Shown here: positions 7,993 to 18,478 of the stretch, piece by piece | Layout of the letters: every line of letters starts with the position of its first letter | How positions within the stretch are numbered: position 1 is the stretch's first letter | Assembly (NCBI RefSeq): GCF_005876955.1 | Contig: NZ_SSCL01000003.1 | Location: 248,001 to 312,000 of the forward strand | Direction: 5' to 3' | DNA from: Sinomonas gamaensis | GTDB lineage: Bacteria; Actinomycetota; Actinomycetes; Actinomycetales; Micrococcaceae | DNA length: 64,000 nucleotides | The notes under the pieces: model-generated | What the model was told of the DNA's origin: nothing | Database searches by the model: none | What the model saw: the letters and a program-made list of their open reading frames with translations, nothing else | Made by a program: the position numbers and the translations under genes

Positions 7993-8256
7993 GTGGGTTT
8001 CATCGGATTCCTGATCCTCGGCCTCATCGCCGGGGCCATTGCGAAGGCCATCCTCCCTGGCGAGCAGGGCGGTGGCTGGATCGCTACCCTCATCCTTGGC
8101 GTCGTCGGAGCGTGGCTCGGCGGCCTCATCGGTGGCCTTATTTTCGGATTCAACACCCTCGGATCGTTCTTCGAGATCCGCACCTGGATCACGGCCATTG
8201 TCGGATCCATCATCGTCCTGCTCATCTGGGGAGCAATTACGCGACGCAGGGCCTAA
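7993..8256 (+). CDS. GlsB/YeaQ/YmgE family membrane protein
   Basis: 87 residues from GTG, with AGAAGGAG 7 bases upstream. Three hydrophobic glycine-rich helices are seen: GFIGFLILGLIAGAIAKAILPG, then WIATLILGVVGAWLGGLIGG, and a C-terminal TAIVGSIIVLLIWGAI followed by RRR. This is the transglycosylase-associated/GlsB family, small envelope proteins often induced by general stress; the biochemical role is not established. It is a single gene followed by a bidirectional terminator shared with treZ. Confidence 0.88.
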   Translation: MGFIGFLILGLIAGAIAKAILPGEQGGGWIATLILGVVGAWLGGLIGGLIFGFNTLGSFFEIRTWITAIVGSIIVLLIWGAITRRRA

Positions 8257-8270
8257 TACTCACTGACCAA

Positions 8271-8301
8271 GGGCGCCGCCCGGCACTGCCGGACGGCGCC
8301 C
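8271..8301. terminator. Bidirectional terminator between glsB-like gene and treZ
   Basis: GGGCGCCG (8271-8278) pairs with CGGCGCCC (8294-8301), with an inner CCGGCA/TGCCGG stem, and TT follows on the + strand. It lies between the convergent ends of the two genes, 14 bases past one stop codon and 25 bases past the other. Confidence 0.75.
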
Positions 8302-8326
8302 TTCACTGTGCCCGAGGGGGCACGCC

Positions 8327-10132
8327 TCACTGGTCGGCGGATTCCTCATGAGCGAGGACGACGGCGCCGCGGCCGGGGAACACACAACGCCCGCCTTCCA
8401 CACGGATCGCCTCGCGCGTCGACACGATCACTCGCCCGCCGCGAGGGAGCTCGACGTCGGCGGGTCCCGAGCCGAGGTTGACTGCCACGGTTACCCCCGG
8501 GCGGCTCCAGGCGATCCAACGCCCCTCGCCGTCGCCGCCCGCGACCACCTCGGTCTCGTCCAAGCGCGCCGCCCACAGGCCAGGATGCTCTCCACGAGCC
8601 GCAATGAGGCGACGGTATAGCGACAGCAGGCGACCGCCGTCGTCCGTTTCTGCCTCGTTCCAGTTCAGGACCGAACGCGCACGCGTCTCCGGATCCTGCG
8701 GATCCGGCACGAGCGCTGGGTCCCAGCCCATCTTCTCGAACTCGCGCAGACGCCCCTCCGCGGTCGCCTTGGCCAGCTCAGGCTCGGGGTGGGACGTGAA
8801 GAACTGCCACGGGGTGTGCGCCCCGTATTCCTCGCCCATGAAGAGCATCGGCGTGAAGGGGGAGGCGATCGTCAGCACGGCCGCGACCGCAAGCCCGTCG
8901 TAGTCCAGCTTCGCGCTCGGCCGGTCTCCTGCTGCCCGGTTGCCCACCTGGTCATGGTTCTGGCTGCAGACCACGAGCTGCGTCGGCTTGATCACGGCGG
9001 GATCGAGGGGCCGCCCATGGCAGCGGGCGCGGAAGCTCGAATACGTTCCGTCATGGAAGAAACCGCCGCGGAGGACCTTTGCGAGGGCCGTGGGGTCCGC
9101 GAAGTCCGCGTAATAGCCCTCGTCCTCTCCGGTGAGCGCCACGTGCACCGCGTGGTGGTAGTCGTCGCTCCACTGGCCGTGGATCCCGTCGCCTCCGCGT
9201 TCACGGGGTGAGATGATCCGCGGGTCATTGAGGTCGGACTCGGCGATGAGGACCTTGGTCCGGCCCGTCACGTGTTCGATCCCCTCCGCAACCGTCGCGA
9301 TCTCCTCGAGGAGCGGGATGGCGCGACGGTCGACGAACGCATGGACTGCGTCGAGCCGGAGGCCGTCCACGTGATAGTCCGAAAGCCAGAGACGCACGTT
9401 CTCGAGGATGTACGCGCGCACCTCATCCGAGTCCGGCCCGTCCAAGTTGACGGAATCGCCCCACCCGGTCCCGCTGCCCTCGAGGAGGTACGGTCCGAAG
9501 CGGGGAAGGTAGTTGCCGCTCGGGCCGAGGTGGTTGTACACCACGTCTTGGATGACGCCGATCCCATGCGCGTGCGCCGCGTCCACGAACCGCTGGTAGG
9601 CGGCAGGGCCTCCGTAGCCCTCGTGGACGGTGTGCCACAGGACTCCGTCGTAGCCCCAGTTGTAGGCCCCGTTGAACCCGTTGACCGGGAGGAGCTCCAC
9701 GAAGTCGACGCCGAGGTCCGCAAGGTACGGCAATCGGGCGGCAGCGGAATCAAGAGTGCCCTCGGGAGTGAACGTGCCCACGTGGAGTTCGTAGACGACT
9801 CCGCCGGCGAGCGCGCGTCCCGTCCAGGCCTTGTCAGCCCACTCATGGGCCGAAGGATCGAACCCCGCGGAGAGGGCGTGAACACCGTCGGGCTGGCGGA
9901 GCGAGCGTGGATCGGGCAGGGCGTCCTTCTCGCCGTCCAGCGCGAACCCATAGCGTTCCCCCGCTGCGAGCTGGGCCCGCACCTTCTCCCGGTCGGCCAC
10001 CGGGACCACCCGCCACCCGCCGTCCGAGTCCTCGAGCGGGACGCGCTCGCCGCCGAGGACGAGTTCGACTCGCTCCGCGCGCGGAGCCCACACCGATGCG
10101 GGGCCGTGTACTGCGTCGTCGAGCGTCGTCAC
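8327..10132 (-). CDS. treZ: Malto-oligosyltrehalose trehalohydrolase
   Basis: 601 residues from a GTG that has GGAGGAAA 5 bases upstream and overlaps the treY stop (GTGA). GH13 enzyme that cuts trehalose from maltooligosyl-trehalose, the last step of the TreY-TreZ route. An N-terminal carbohydrate-binding module ([15 protein letters not shown]) precedes the barrel. The catalytic set is the nucleophile Asp in [11 protein letters not shown], Glu in LIAESDLN, and the stabilising Asp in [12 protein letters not shown]. It ends the glgX-glgX-treY-treZ run. The open frame continues far upstream inside treY, but that part is antisense-frame noise, not coding. Confidence 0.95.
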   Translation of the reverse strand: MTTLDDAVHGPASVWAPRAERVELVLGGERVPLEDSDGGWRVVPVADREKVRAQLAAGERYGFALDGEKDALPDPRSLRQPDGVHALSAGFDPSAHEWADKAWTGRALAGGVVYELHVGTFTPEGTLDSAAARLPYLADLGVDFVELLPVNGFNGAYNWGYDGVLWHTVHEGYGGPAAYQRFVDAAHAHGIGVIQDVVYNHLGPSGNYLPRFGPYLLEGSGTGWGDSVNLDGPDSDEVRAYILENVRLWLSDYHVDGLRLDAVHAFVDRRAIPLLEEIATVAEGIEHVTGRTKVLIAESDLNDPRIISPRERGGDGIHGQWSDDYHHAVHVALTGEDEGYYADFADPTALAKVLRGGFFHDGTYSSFRARCHGRPLDPAVIKPTQLVVCSQNHDQVGNRAAGDRPSAKLDYDGLAVAAVLTIASPFTPMLFMGEEYGAHTPWQFFTSHPEPELAKATAEGRLREFEKMGWDPALVPDPQDPETRARSVLNWNEAETDDGGRLLSLYRRLIAARGEHPGLWAARLDETEVVAGGDGEGRWIAWSRPGVTVAVNLGSGPADVELPRGGRVIVSTREAIRVEGGRCVFPGRGAVVLAHEESADQ

Positions 10133-12504
10133 GATGTTTCCTCCTCCGGGATGAGCAGTGCGACCGGGAGCGCGTCCAGGACCGCGGCGACCTGAAGACG
10201 CCCCGGTTCGTGGACCACACCGGTGAGCACGTCGCGCGACGGCCAGGGGAGGACGATGCTCGTCTCGCCCCAGCCACCGCGGCGTTCCAGGCCCACCGGC
10301 AGACGGGTGGCAAGGACGACGGCGCCGCGCGCCCCGCGCCTGAATCCCACCACGTGCTCTGCGGCTGGCCCCGTGGCATCGAGCGGTACGTAACCCTCGA
10401 AGAGCTCGGGGTGCTCCCGCCGCAGCCGGAGCGTCCGGGACACCACGAGGAGTTTCGCCTCGGCGGACGTGGGGCCGGGCGTCGAAACGCCCTCGTCCAG
10501 GGCGGCGAGGGCCTTCTCCCGAGCCTCGAAGTCCACGGGGCGCCGATTGTCGGGGTCGGCGAGGGAGCAATCCCAGAACTCGGTGCCCTGGTAGACGTCG
10601 GGGACGCCTGGTGCGGCGAGCTGGATGAGCTTGGCTGAGAGCCCATTCGAGGCACCGTATGGCTCCACTTTGGCCGCGAAGTCGACGATGAGCCGGTTCG
10701 CTGGCGAGTCCGACGTCGCTGCTCCCACAACGCCCCGCAGCTGAGCCTCGAACTGCTCGTCCGGGTCCGTCCAGGTTGTTCGCAGAGCCGCCTCCCGGGC
10801 GGCCTTCAGGGCGTAGTCCGTGAGACGTTCGCCACTCGCTGGCCACGCCCCGAGGATCGCCTGCCAGACGAGGTTTGCGAGCCCGCCGTCCGGGAGCGGT
10901 GCCTGCTCGAGGAGCTTCGGCAGCAGCTCGGCCCACTCGTCGGCGAGCTCGGACAGTACGGTGATCCGGGCACGGGCGTCCTCGCTGCGCTTCGTATCGT
11001 GGGTTGTGAGCGCGGTGAGGGAATGGGGGCTGTCACGCTCCCGGTCCCCCATCTTGGCATGGAATTCGTCGAGGCCAACAGCGAACTCTGCCGGGTCTGT
11101 GCCGACCTCGGTCAGGGTGCCCAATCGCGTGTACCGGTAGAACGCGGTGTCCTCGACCCCCTTCGCCATGACCATGCCCGTGGTCTGCTGGAAACGGCGG
11201 CACAGTTCGGTCCCGGGATCCGCCAGGAGTGGCTCGAGGGCTTCGATTGTATCCGCAAGGTCCGGACGCGCAGCTGCCGCGTCTTCGCAGGCCCCGTGCA
11301 AGACCTGCACGCCGTTGGGCACATCGGGAAGATACGTTCGGTAGACAGGGAACGATGCGGCGATCTCTGCCAGTGCGGCCTCGGTCGTCTCCGGCCCGGC
11401 CGCCACGAGCGCCTGTGCCTCGGGCCTCTCGCCCGCCTTGGGGACCAAGCGCGTCAGGCGAAGGATCTCGGCTCGGAGCGCGGCGGACGCGATCTCCCGC
11501 TTCCCCTCGAGCGCCAGCTCCTCGAAGTCGACGGGCCCATCGTCATCCCCCTCAGCCTGACCGGCGGACGCACGCAGCTTCTGGTCCAGCCGATCGAGCG
11601 GCTCTTGACCAGCCGGGTCGACGAGGAGCCGGTCGATGAGCCCGAGGGCGTCGTAGCCGGTGGTGCCCTCGCACGCGAAGGCCGAGGGGAGCGATTCCCC
11701 CGGTTCGAGGATCTTCTCCACCACCGTGTAAGCCCCGCCCGACAGATCCCTGAGCCACCGCAGATATCCCGTGGGATCGGCGAGGCCATCAGGATGATCG
11801 ATGCGAAGCCCATCCACGAGGCCCTCGGTGAACCATCTTCGAACCTCTGCGTGGGCCTCGTCGAAGACCCATGGCACCTCTACGCGTACCCCGGCGAGGC
11901 TTGTGATGGTGAAGAACCGGCGATAGTTGAGCCGCTTGTCCCCCTCGCGCCACGGGATGAGTCGGTAGTGCTGGCGCTCGGCGACCGCCCTCGGCTCATC
12001 TGTCCCCTCCGTGCCCGGGGCAACCGGAAGGGCCAGCTCTCCCAGGAAGAGCCGATCGCCGTCGACCTTGAGACCGTCGAGATCGTCGTCGGACCCCAGC
12101 AGCGGCAGCAGGATCTTCCCGCCTCCTGCGTCCCAGTCGACGTCGAACGCCTCGGCGTACGGCGAATCGCGACCCTCCCTCAGGAGCGACCACCACCATG
12201 GGTTCTGCTCCGGCACGTCCACGCCGAGATGGTTCGGGACGATGTCCACGAGCACCCCCATGCCGCGGTCGTGCGCCGCCGCCGACAGGTGGGTCAACCC
12301 TTCCGCGCCGCCACGGTCGGGGTCCACCTTCGTCGGATCCGCTACGTCGTATCCGTGCTCCGACCCCCTGACAGGTGTCAGGATCGGCGAGAGGTAGACC
12401 CAGTCGACGCCCAGCCGATGCAGGTACGGCACGAGGCGGGCAGCGTCATCGAGGGTGAAGCTCGGGCGGATCTGAAGTCGATACGTCGAGGAGGGGTAAC
12501 GCAT
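10129..12504 (-). CDS. treY: Malto-oligosyltrehalose synthase
   Basis: 791 residues from ATG at 12504, which follows the glgX stop by a single base (TGACATG). The start [21 protein letters not shown] is a TreY hallmark. The enzyme turns the reducing-end alpha-1,4 bond of maltodextrins into an alpha,alpha-1,1 bond. GH13 residues are visible in [15 protein letters not shown] (nucleophile), YTVVEKIL (acid/base) and [15 protein letters not shown] (stabiliser). The C-terminal half has [13 protein letters not shown] and the usual QLAAPG segment. The gene overlaps treZ by four bases. An open frame reaching to 12909 is only read-through into the Ala/Glu repeat region of glgX. Confidence 0.95.
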   Translation of the reverse strand: MRYPSSTYRLQIRPSFTLDDAARLVPYLHRLGVDWVYLSPILTPVRGSEHGYDVADPTKVDPDRGGAEGLTHLSAAAHDRGMGVLVDIVPNHLGVDVPEQNPWWWSLLREGRDSPYAEAFDVDWDAGGGKILLPLLGSDDDLDGLKVDGDRLFLGELALPVAPGTEGTDEPRAVAERQHYRLIPWREGDKRLNYRRFFTITSLAGVRVEVPWVFDEAHAEVRRWFTEGLVDGLRIDHPDGLADPTGYLRWLRDLSGGAYTVVEKILEPGESLPSAFACEGTTGYDALGLIDRLLVDPAGQEPLDRLDQKLRASAGQAEGDDDGPVDFEELALEGKREIASAALRAEILRLTRLVPKAGERPEAQALVAAGPETTEAALAEIAASFPVYRTYLPDVPNGVQVLHGACEDAAAARPDLADTIEALEPLLADPGTELCRRFQQTTGMVMAKGVEDTAFYRYTRLGTLTEVGTDPAEFAVGLDEFHAKMGDRERDSPHSLTALTTHDTKRSEDARARITVLSELADEWAELLPKLLEQAPLPDGGLANLVWQAILGAWPASGERLTDYALKAAREAALRTTWTDPDEQFEAQLRGVVGAATSDSPANRLIVDFAAKVEPYGASNGLSAKLIQLAAPGVPDVYQGTEFWDCSLADPDNRRPVDFEAREKALAALDEGVSTPGPTSAEAKLLVVSRTLRLRREHPELFEGYVPLDATGPAAEHVVGFRRGARGAVVLATRLPVGLERRGGWGETSIVLPWPSRDVLTGVVHEPGRLQVAAVLDALPVALLIPEEETS

Positions 12505-12505
12505 G

Positions 12506-14926
12506 TCAGGCCTTGCCCCTCCTCGTCGGCCCCTGGCGCTTCGTCCTGTGCGGGGTCTCGCGCGGGCTGTCCTCAGCCGGGGCCTCCTCAGCAGGCGCCT
12601 CCTCGGCCACAGCCTCCTCAGCCGGCGCCTCCTCGGCCACAGCCCCCTCAGCAGGCGCCTCTTCGGCAGGAGCCTCCTCGGCCACAGCCCCCTCAGCAGG
12701 CGCCTCCTCGGGCGCAGCCTCCTCAGCCGGCGCCTCCTCGAGCTCCTCCTGCCCACGGCCTTCGCTCTCGGCCAGCGCCGCGAGGGATGCCGCGACCGAG
12801 TGGTCCGCCTCGAGCGGAGCGGTCTCGTGGGCCCTGAGGACCGCAAGGCTCTTCGAAGCGATCCCAAGTTCGGATCCGGCGAGGACTTGCTTCCCATGCG
12901 GCAGATCACCGGAAGTGTCGATCAGCACGTCCCAGCCTGGCGCGTATTCCTCGGACGGAAGGCGGAACGTCACCTCGCCGTCGTGCGCGTTGAAGTACAG
13001 CAGGAAGTGGGCATCCGTGATCGCCTGACCGCGCCGGTCCACCCCATTGATCGCGTTGCCGTTGAGGAACACGGCGACCGAACGGCCAAAGGCCGTGTCC
13101 CAGTCCTCCGGCACCATGGTCTCGCCGTCTGGCCGAAGCCACACGATGTCCGGGAGCCGATCCCCCTCTTCCCGCCGCACCGGCTTGCCGAGGAAGAACT
13201 TGCTCCGTCGGAACGTCGGGTGCTCGGCCCTCAACCGCGCGACCGCCGCCGTGAACTCGACGAGCGGCCGGTCCACTGCATCCCAGTTGATCCAGGTGAG
13301 CTCGGAGTCCTGGCAATAGGCGTTGTTGTTGCCGTGCTGCGTGCGGCCGAGCTCGTCGCCATGGCAGATCATCGGAACGCCTTGTGACAGGAGGAGCGTC
13401 GCGATGAAGTTGCGCTGCTGGCGGGCGCGCAGTTCGAGGACCTTCTCATCCTTCGTCGGGCCCTCAGCACCGCAATTCCATGAGCGGTTGTGGGACTCGC
13501 CATCGTTGTTGTCCTCGCCGTTGGCCTCGTTGTGCTTCTCGTTGTAGGAGACGAGGTCCCTCAGCGTGAAACCGTCATGGGCCGTGACGAAGTTGATGGA
13601 CGCGACGGGCCGGCGCCCATCCCGCTCGTAGAGGTCGGCAGATCCGGTGAGCCTAGAGGCGAACTCACCGAGCGTGGCAGGCTCGCCGCGCCAGAAGTCC
13701 CGGACGGTATCGCGGTACTTCCCATTCCATTCCGTCCACTGCGGCGGGAAGTTGCCCACCTGATAGCCGCCCGGGCCGACGTCCCACGGTTCCGCGATGA
13801 GCTTGACCTGCGAGACGACGGGGTCCTGCTGGATGAGTTCGAAGAAGCTCGAGAGTCGGTCCACGTCGTAGAACTCGCGGGCCAGCGTGGAGGCCAAGTC
13901 GAAGCGGAAGCCGTCGACGTGCATCTCGGTGACCCAGTAGCGCAGCGAGTCCATGAGGAGCTGGAGCGAATGGGGCTGCCGCGCGTTGAGCGAGTTCCCC
14001 GTGCCGGTGTAGTCCATGTAGTACTGCGGGTCGTCCTCGACGAGTCGGTAGTACCGAGCATTGTCGATGCCCTTGAAGGACAGCGTGGGCCCCAGATGGT
14101 TGCCCTCCGCGGTGTGGTTGTAGACGACGTCGAGGATCACTTCAATGTCGGCCTCGTGAAGCGCCCGGACCATCGCCTTGAACTCCTGGACCTGCGATCC
14201 AAGGTCGCCGGCCGAGCTGTAGCCGGCATGCGGGGCGAAGAAGCCGATGGTGTTGTAGCCCCAGTAGTTGTGCAGGCCTTTGTCCTGAAGTGTGCTGTCG
14301 TCCACGAACTGGTGGACGGGCATGAGCTCGAGCGCCGTCACACCAAGCTTCTTCAGATGGGCGATGACAGCGGGGTTGGCCACCCCGGCGTAGGTTCCCC
14401 TCTGATTCTCGGGTATCTCCGGGTGGAGGTTGGTCAGGCCCTTGACGTGGGCCTCGTAGATCACTGTGTCGTGATACGGGATGCCCAGCTGCGAGTCGTT
14501 GCCCCAGTCGAAGAAGGGGTTCGTCACGACGCCGAGCATCATGTGCGCCGCCGAATCGTCGTCGTTGCGGCTCGAGGGATCCCCGAAGTTGTACGAGAAC
14601 AGTGGCTGGGCCCAATCGAGCTGACCGTGGACGGCCTTCGCGTACGGGTCGAGCAGCAGCTTCGAGGGGTTGCAGCGGAGTCCTTGGCTCGGGTCATACG
14701 TTCCGTGAACCCTGTAGCCGTACAGCTGGCCGGGCTGGATTTCAGGAAGGTAGCAGTGCCAGACGAAGCCGTCGACCTCGGTCATCTCGACCTTGGTCTC
14801 GCGCCGGTCGGCGTCGAAAAGACACAGCTCCACCTTCTCTGCGGCTTCGCTGAAAAGGGCGAAATTGGTCCCGGTTCCGTCGAACGTCGCGCCCAACGGA
14901 TAGGGGGTGCCGGGCCAGATCTCCAT
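12506..14926 (-). CDS. glgX: Glycogen debranching enzyme GlgX/TreX with Ala-Glu-Pro repeat tail
   Basis: 806 residues; the usual GlgX is about 700. Residues 1-720 form the CBM48 plus GH13 debranching enzyme that hydrolyses alpha-1,6 branches of limit dextrin: [20 protein letters not shown], catalytic Asp in [10 protein letters not shown], Glu in [10 protein letters not shown], Asp in [11 protein letters not shown]. The last 85 residues are a low-complexity tail with repeats of EEAPAEE and EGAVAEE (about 730-786), ending in a basic stretch [19 protein letters not shown] precedes the ATG. It is immediately upstream of treY and so is the TreX of the operon. The tail is encoded by 15-33 bp direct DNA repeats. 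Confidence 0.94.
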   Translation of the reverse strand: MEIWPGTPYPLGATFDGTGTNFALFSEAAEKVELCLFDADRRETKVEMTEVDGFVWHCYLPEIQPGQLYGYRVHGTYDPSQGLRCNPSKLLLDPYAKAVHGQLDWAQPLFSYNFGDPSSRNDDDSAAHMMLGVVTNPFFDWGNDSQLGIPYHDTVIYEAHVKGLTNLHPEIPENQRGTYAGVANPAVIAHLKKLGVTALELMPVHQFVDDSTLQDKGLHNYWGYNTIGFFAPHAGYSSAGDLGSQVQEFKAMVRALHEADIEVILDVVYNHTAEGNHLGPTLSFKGIDNARYYRLVEDDPQYYMDYTGTGNSLNARQPHSLQLLMDSLRYWVTEMHVDGFRFDLASTLAREFYDVDRLSSFFELIQQDPVVSQVKLIAEPWDVGPGGYQVGNFPPQWTEWNGKYRDTVRDFWRGEPATLGEFASRLTGSADLYERDGRRPVASINFVTAHDGFTLRDLVSYNEKHNEANGEDNNDGESHNRSWNCGAEGPTKDEKVLELRARQQRNFIATLLLSQGVPMICHGDELGRTQHGNNNAYCQDSELTWINWDAVDRPLVEFTAAVARLRAEHPTFRRSKFFLGKPVRREEGDRLPDIVWLRPDGETMVPEDWDTAFGRSVAVFLNGNAINGVDRRGQAITDAHFLLYFNAHDGEVTFRLPSEEYAPGWDVLIDTSGDLPHGKQVLAGSELGIASKSLAVLRAHETAPLEADHSVAASLAALAESEGRGQEELEEAPAEEAAPEEAPAEGAVAEEAPAEEAPAEGAVAEEAPAEEAVAEEAPAEEAPAEDSPRETPHRTKRQGPTRRGKA
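12569..12740. repeat. Tandem DNA repeats coding the EEAPAEE tail of GlgX
   Basis: The + strand shows many copies of units such as GCCTCCTCAGCAGGCGCC and GCCTCCTCGGCCACAGCC, which on the minus strand encode alternating [10 protein letters not shown] and APAEG. Slippage in this stretch would change tail length in frame. Confidence 0.8.
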
Positions 14927-15007
14927 GTAGCTCCTCAGGTGTGGTGGGTCTCGGGGACCCGGGTGCCTCGCATCATAGCGACGGGTGATGAACCTCGCGT
15001 TACCGTC

Positions 15008-17110
15008 TCAATCGTCGACCGCCTCCAGGACGACCGCGCTTCGAGCCGGAACCACAAACTCCTCCCCCGCCCCTGTACGTTCCCCCACCAGCGCCGAACT
15101 ACACGTAGTCAGCACAGTTGCCCATTTACGCGGGAAATAGCCGGCTGGGATCGTGTAGGAGACGTCGTTGTCGGCCGCGTTGAGGATGACGAGCATGTCG
15201 GAGTCAGCGCTTGCCCCACCGGGTCCCGGGACGGCGCCGCCATTGAGGAAGAAGGCGAGCGACTTCGCCCAGTCCTCGTCCCAATCGCCCGCCCCCATGG
15301 GTGATCCGTCCGCGTCCAGCCAGACCACGTCGGGCAGGGGGTCGCCCTCGGCTGGTGCCACGGGAGTGCCGTCGAAGAAGCGCCGACGGCGGAACACTGG
15401 GTGTTCCGAGCGGAGCCGGACGAGCCGCCGCACGAACTCCAAGAGCTCGTGGTCGCCGTGCGGCCAATCGATCCACGTGGTGGGATTGTCCTGGCAGTAG
15501 GCATTGTTGTTGCCGCCCTGCGTGCGACCGAGTTCGTCGCCGTGGGAGAGCATCGGAACTCCCTGGGCCAGCATGAGCGTCAGGAGGAGGTTGCGCTGCT
15601 GCCGCGCGCGGAGTTCGAGGACGGCCGGATCGTCGCTCGGTCCCTCGAACCCGCAGTTCCACGATCTGTTGTCGTCGGTGCCGTCGCGATTGTCCTCGCC
15701 GTTGGCCTCGTTGTGCTTCTGGTTGTAGGAGACGAGGTCACGCAGGGTGAAGCCGTCGTGGACGGTCACGAAGTTCACGGACGCCGAAGGACGCCTACCC
15801 TCCTCTTCGTACAGGTCGGCCGATCCGGCGAGGCGCGTCGCGAGCTCGCGGAGCTTTCCCGGCTCACCGCGCCAATAGTCCCTCACGCAATCGCGGAATT
15901 TGCCGTTCCATTCGACCCACTGGGGCGGGAAGTTGCCCACTTGGTATCCGCCTGGTCCTACATCCCAGGGCTCGGCGATGAGCTTGACCCTGGACAGGAC
16001 CGGGTCCCGGGCCACGAGCTCGAAGAATGGCGAGACCATATCCACGTTCCCGTCTTCCCTGGCAAGGGCAGACGCCAGATCGAACCGGAATCCATCCACG
16101 TGCATTTCGGTGACCCAATAGCGCAGCGAATCGACGACGAGCCGCAGGGAGAGGGGATGCCCGAGGTTGAGCGTGTTTCCCGTTCCCGTGTAGTCCATGT
16201 AGTAGAACTCGTCGCCCGGGACGAGGTGGTAGTACGCCGCATTGTCCAGCCCTCTGTACGAGAGGGTGGGCCCCAGATGATTTCCTTCGGCGGTGTGGTT
16301 GTAGACGACGTCGAGGATCACTTCGATCCCCGCCTGGTGGTAGGCCTTGACCAGGTCCTTGAATTCCGCGATTTGCTGGCCCCGGTCGCCGCTCGACGAA
16401 TATTCGTTGTGCGGGGCGAAGAAGCCGATGGAGTTGTAGCCCCAGTAGTTCGACAATCCCTTGCCGGTGAGGATGGGATCCTCGAGGAATTGGTGGACGG
16501 GCATGAGTTCGATCGCGCTCACCCCGAGGCTCGCGAGATGGTCGACGACGGCGGGATGGGCCGCGCCGCGATACGTCCCCCGGAGTTGGGCCGGCACAGC
16601 GGGATGAAGCTGTGTAAGCCCTTTGACGTGGGCCTCGTAGATGACCGTCTCGTTGTAGGGATGCCGTGGAGGGGCATCCTGTTCCCAGTCGTACTCGCCG
16701 TGATCGCACACGATCGACAGGAGGGCGCAGGGGAGCGAATCGGTCGGATCGAGGGTAGCTGGTTCCCCGAACACGAACGCGTGAACTGCCTGCTCGCCCC
16801 CGTAGCGTCCTGCAACGGCGAGCGAATAGGGGTCGAGCAGCAGTTTGGCGGGATTGAATCGGAGGCCGCGTTCGGGCTGCCACGGGCCATGGACGCGATA
16901 GCCGTAGAGCTGCCCTTCGCGGACGCGGGCGACTTCTGCCTCCCAGCGGACTGCACCGTCCGCCTCCCCTGCCTTGGTGAGGTCCGAGCAGGACTCGGCT
17001 CCGTCGTCGTCAATGAGGCAGACCTCGACCCGCTCGGCCTCCACGCCGGTCGCCACCGCGAAGGCGACGCCGATTTCAGTCAGACGGGCGCCGTATGGCT
17101 TGTCCTCCAT
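15008..17110 (-). CDS. glgX: Glycogen debranching enzyme GlgX, second paralogue
   Basis: 700 residues, the standard length, without the acidic tail of its neighbour. The GH13 catalytic residues are present in [20 protein letters not shown] and [11 protein letters not shown], and long identical blocks such as [15 protein letters not shown] show recent common descent with the gene at 12506. The first 35 residues are divergent. The ATG follows a TAGTGT box (17117-17122) by 6 bases, so the message may be leaderless. It heads the leftward glycogen/trehalose run, 81 bases before the second glgX, which may differ from it in branch-length preference. Confidence 0.92.
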   Translation of the reverse strand: MEDKPYGARLTEIGVAFAVATGVEAERVEVCLIDDDGAESCSDLTKAGEADGAVRWEAEVARVREGQLYGYRVHGPWQPERGLRFNPAKLLLDPYSLAVAGRYGGEQAVHAFVFGEPATLDPTDSLPCALLSIVCDHGEYDWEQDAPPRHPYNETVIYEAHVKGLTQLHPAVPAQLRGTYRGAAHPAVVDHLASLGVSAIELMPVHQFLEDPILTGKGLSNYWGYNSIGFFAPHNEYSSSGDRGQQIAEFKDLVKAYHQAGIEVILDVVYNHTAEGNHLGPTLSYRGLDNAAYYHLVPGDEFYYMDYTGTGNTLNLGHPLSLRLVVDSLRYWVTEMHVDGFRFDLASALAREDGNVDMVSPFFELVARDPVLSRVKLIAEPWDVGPGGYQVGNFPPQWVEWNGKFRDCVRDYWRGEPGKLRELATRLAGSADLYEEEGRRPSASVNFVTVHDGFTLRDLVSYNQKHNEANGEDNRDGTDDNRSWNCGFEGPSDDPAVLELRARQQRNLLLTLMLAQGVPMLSHGDELGRTQGGNNNAYCQDNPTTWIDWPHGDHELLEFVRRLVRLRSEHPVFRRRRFFDGTPVAPAEGDPLPDVVWLDADGSPMGAGDWDEDWAKSLAFFLNGGAVPGPGGASADSDMLVILNAADNDVSYTIPAGYFPRKWATVLTTCSSALVGERTGAGEEFVVPARSAVVLEAVDD

Positions 17111-17207
17111 GGGCCGACACTATCCCACTGCCCCGACACTGGACGGAAGCCGCACATCGACATAGCTTGTGTGACTGGCGTCATGATGTGATGCCTCCGT
17201 AACATCC

Positions 17208-17237
17208 ATGACAAGTGTTTGCGTAACCGCTTACACT
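17208..17237 (+). promoter_or_regulatory. Sigma70-type promoter of the 113-aa gene
   Basis: ATGACA (17208-17213) and TACACT (17232-17237) are separated by 18 bases; a start near 17244 leaves a 28-base leader to the ATG at 17272. Confidence 0.5.
17223..17234. promoter_or_regulatory. LacI-type operator
   Basis: GTAACCGCTTAC contains inverted GTAA/TTAC arms around the AANCGNTT core recognised by LacI/MalR-type repressors. It overlaps the -10 box of the rightward promoter and is 113 bp upstream of glgX. No LacI-family gene is in the window, so the binder would be encoded elsewhere. Confidence 0.5.
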
Positions 17238-17271
17238 GTCACTGGCATCGAAGATTACTTGGGGGGTCGCC

Positions 17272-17613
17272 ATGAGCTTCCGCAGCCTGGCGCTCGGGGA
17301 TAAGGTCACATTCCTCGATACTGGCCCGACTCCCTTCAATGTGCGCGCCATTTCCCCTGACCAACGCGTCGTCATCCTGAGCCGCCCCGTGGAGGGCACG
17401 GATGCGGTCGAGTACACGATGATCGATTGGGACCGGGACGCCCGTGGCCTCGACGGGACCTTCGGCAAGGGGCATCTCGTGGGCTCGGGCGTCCATCGGA
17501 ATCTGTGGCGCTTCTTCCGCGGAGTCTCGGCGGATGCTCCGGCAACTCAGTCGGTGATGGATTTCACCCGCTGGGTCAGCCTCTCGATCACTGCGGTGAA
17601 CGGACGCCCCTGA
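17272..17613 (+). CDS. Hypothetical protein, 113 aa
   Basis: Not recognised. The protein is soluble, with no signal peptide or membrane segment. It begins MSFRSLALGDKVTFLDTGP, reads as a small beta-rich N-terminal half followed by FFRGVSADAPATQSVMDF, and has no catalytic motif that can be named. GGGGGG lies 5 bases before the ATG. It ends one base before the start of the nucleotidyltransferase-fold gene, so the two are co-transcribed and probably work together. The pair opens the polysaccharide region. Expression may respond to a LacI-type repressor through the site at 17223. Confidence 0.75.
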   Translation: MSFRSLALGDKVTFLDTGPTPFNVRAISPDQRVVILSRPVEGTDAVEYTMIDWDRDARGLDGTFGKGHLVGSGVHRNLWRFFRGVSADAPATQSVMDFTRWVSLSITAVNGRP

Positions 17614-17614
17614 C

Positions 17615-18469
17615 GTGATGGCCCACGTCGATCTGCCGCAGGCCGACCGCATCCAGCTGGCCCATGCCCTCATCGAGCACCTCGCCATAGAGTCCGGCGT
17701 CGACCTTCTGCACATGAAGGGATACGCCGCTCACGGCAGCCTCTACGAGGAGGGCCGCGTCAGCAGTGACGTGGATGTGCTCGTCCGGCCACCCGATGCC
17801 GCGCGGCTCGCCGAAGTCCTCCTCGCGGACGGGTGGGAAGCCGTCACGTCGTTTCGGACGGGCTCCGTCTTCCAGCACGCGATGACGCTCTGGAACGAGC
17901 AGTGGGGGCACGTCGACATTCACCGGAGCTTTCCCGGGGTCGGGCTCGAACCTGAGGCCTTCTTCGAGCTCCTCTGGGCCCGCCGCGACTCCACTCAGAT
18001 AGCAGGCCGGCCCTGCCGGGTACCCGTGCTCCAGCACCAGGCGCTTCTCATCGTCCTCCATGCGGCCCGAGACCCGCACCGCGGAGCATCCGATGTGGAT
18101 TTCGTCAGGAAGGCTCTCGGACGGGAAGAGTGGGAGCGTCTCGAGCTGCTCGCCGAACAGGTCGGCGCCTCGATCACGTTGGCCGCCGCCACGGGTCGGC
18201 TCGCTGAGTGGCAGGGGCACCCCGACCATGACATCTGGCACGTGGCGTCCCGAGGAGGGACCCGCGTCGAGTTTTTCCGGGCCAGATGGCGGGCGTCCCG
18301 GTCCGGCCGGGAACGGTGGGCTCTGCTCCGAGGGCTCCTGGTGGTCAACCGGGACCACCTCCGGATGAAACTCCTGCGGGAGCCCCGCCCCGCGGACTAC
18401 GCCACCGAGCTGCGGGAACGAGTGCGCGAAGCTGTTCGGTCCCTGACGGCGGGACGATCCACGACCTGA
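17615..18469 (+). CDS. Nucleotidyltransferase-fold family protein (NTP_transf_5-like)
   Basis: About 284 residues; GTG at 17615 and ATG at 17618 are adjacent start options. The motif SSDVDVLVRPPDAARLAEVL near residues 49-68 is the Asp-x-Asp centre of the uncharacterised nucleotidyltransferase family found in polysaccharide and exosortase-type loci; HVDIHRSF supplies the third acidic position. The rest is helical and basic. The partner substrate is unknown. It is convergent with the glycosyltransferase at 18479, with a 9-base gap and no visible terminator. Confidence 0.75.
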   Translation: MMAHVDLPQADRIQLAHALIEHLAIESGVDLLHMKGYAAHGSLYEEGRVSSDVDVLVRPPDAARLAEVLLADGWEAVTSFRTGSVFQHAMTLWNEQWGHVDIHRSFPGVGLEPEAFFELLWARRDSTQIAGRPCRVPVLQHQALLIVLHAARDPHRGASDVDFVRKALGREEWERLELLAEQVGASITLAAATGRLAEWQGHPDHDIWHVASRGGTRVEFFRARWRASRSGRERWALLRGLLVVNRDHLRMKLLREPRPADYATELRERVREAVRSLTAGRSTT

Positions 18470-18478
18470 CCGCCGCTC

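Noticed and set aside
10133-10936. Extra 268 codons upstream of treZ in the same frame
   Set aside because: Overlaps treY coding, is Arg/Gly-rich without homology, and the GTG at 10132 has a clear ribosome site and the family N-terminus.
10999-12837. 612-aa + strand frame opposite treY
   Set aside because: Antisense shadow of the catalytic region; ends in translated repeat DNA of the glgX tail.
13490-17191. Long + strand frames opposite both glgX genes
   Set aside because: Both appear at the same relative place in the two paralogues, as expected for shadows of conserved codons.
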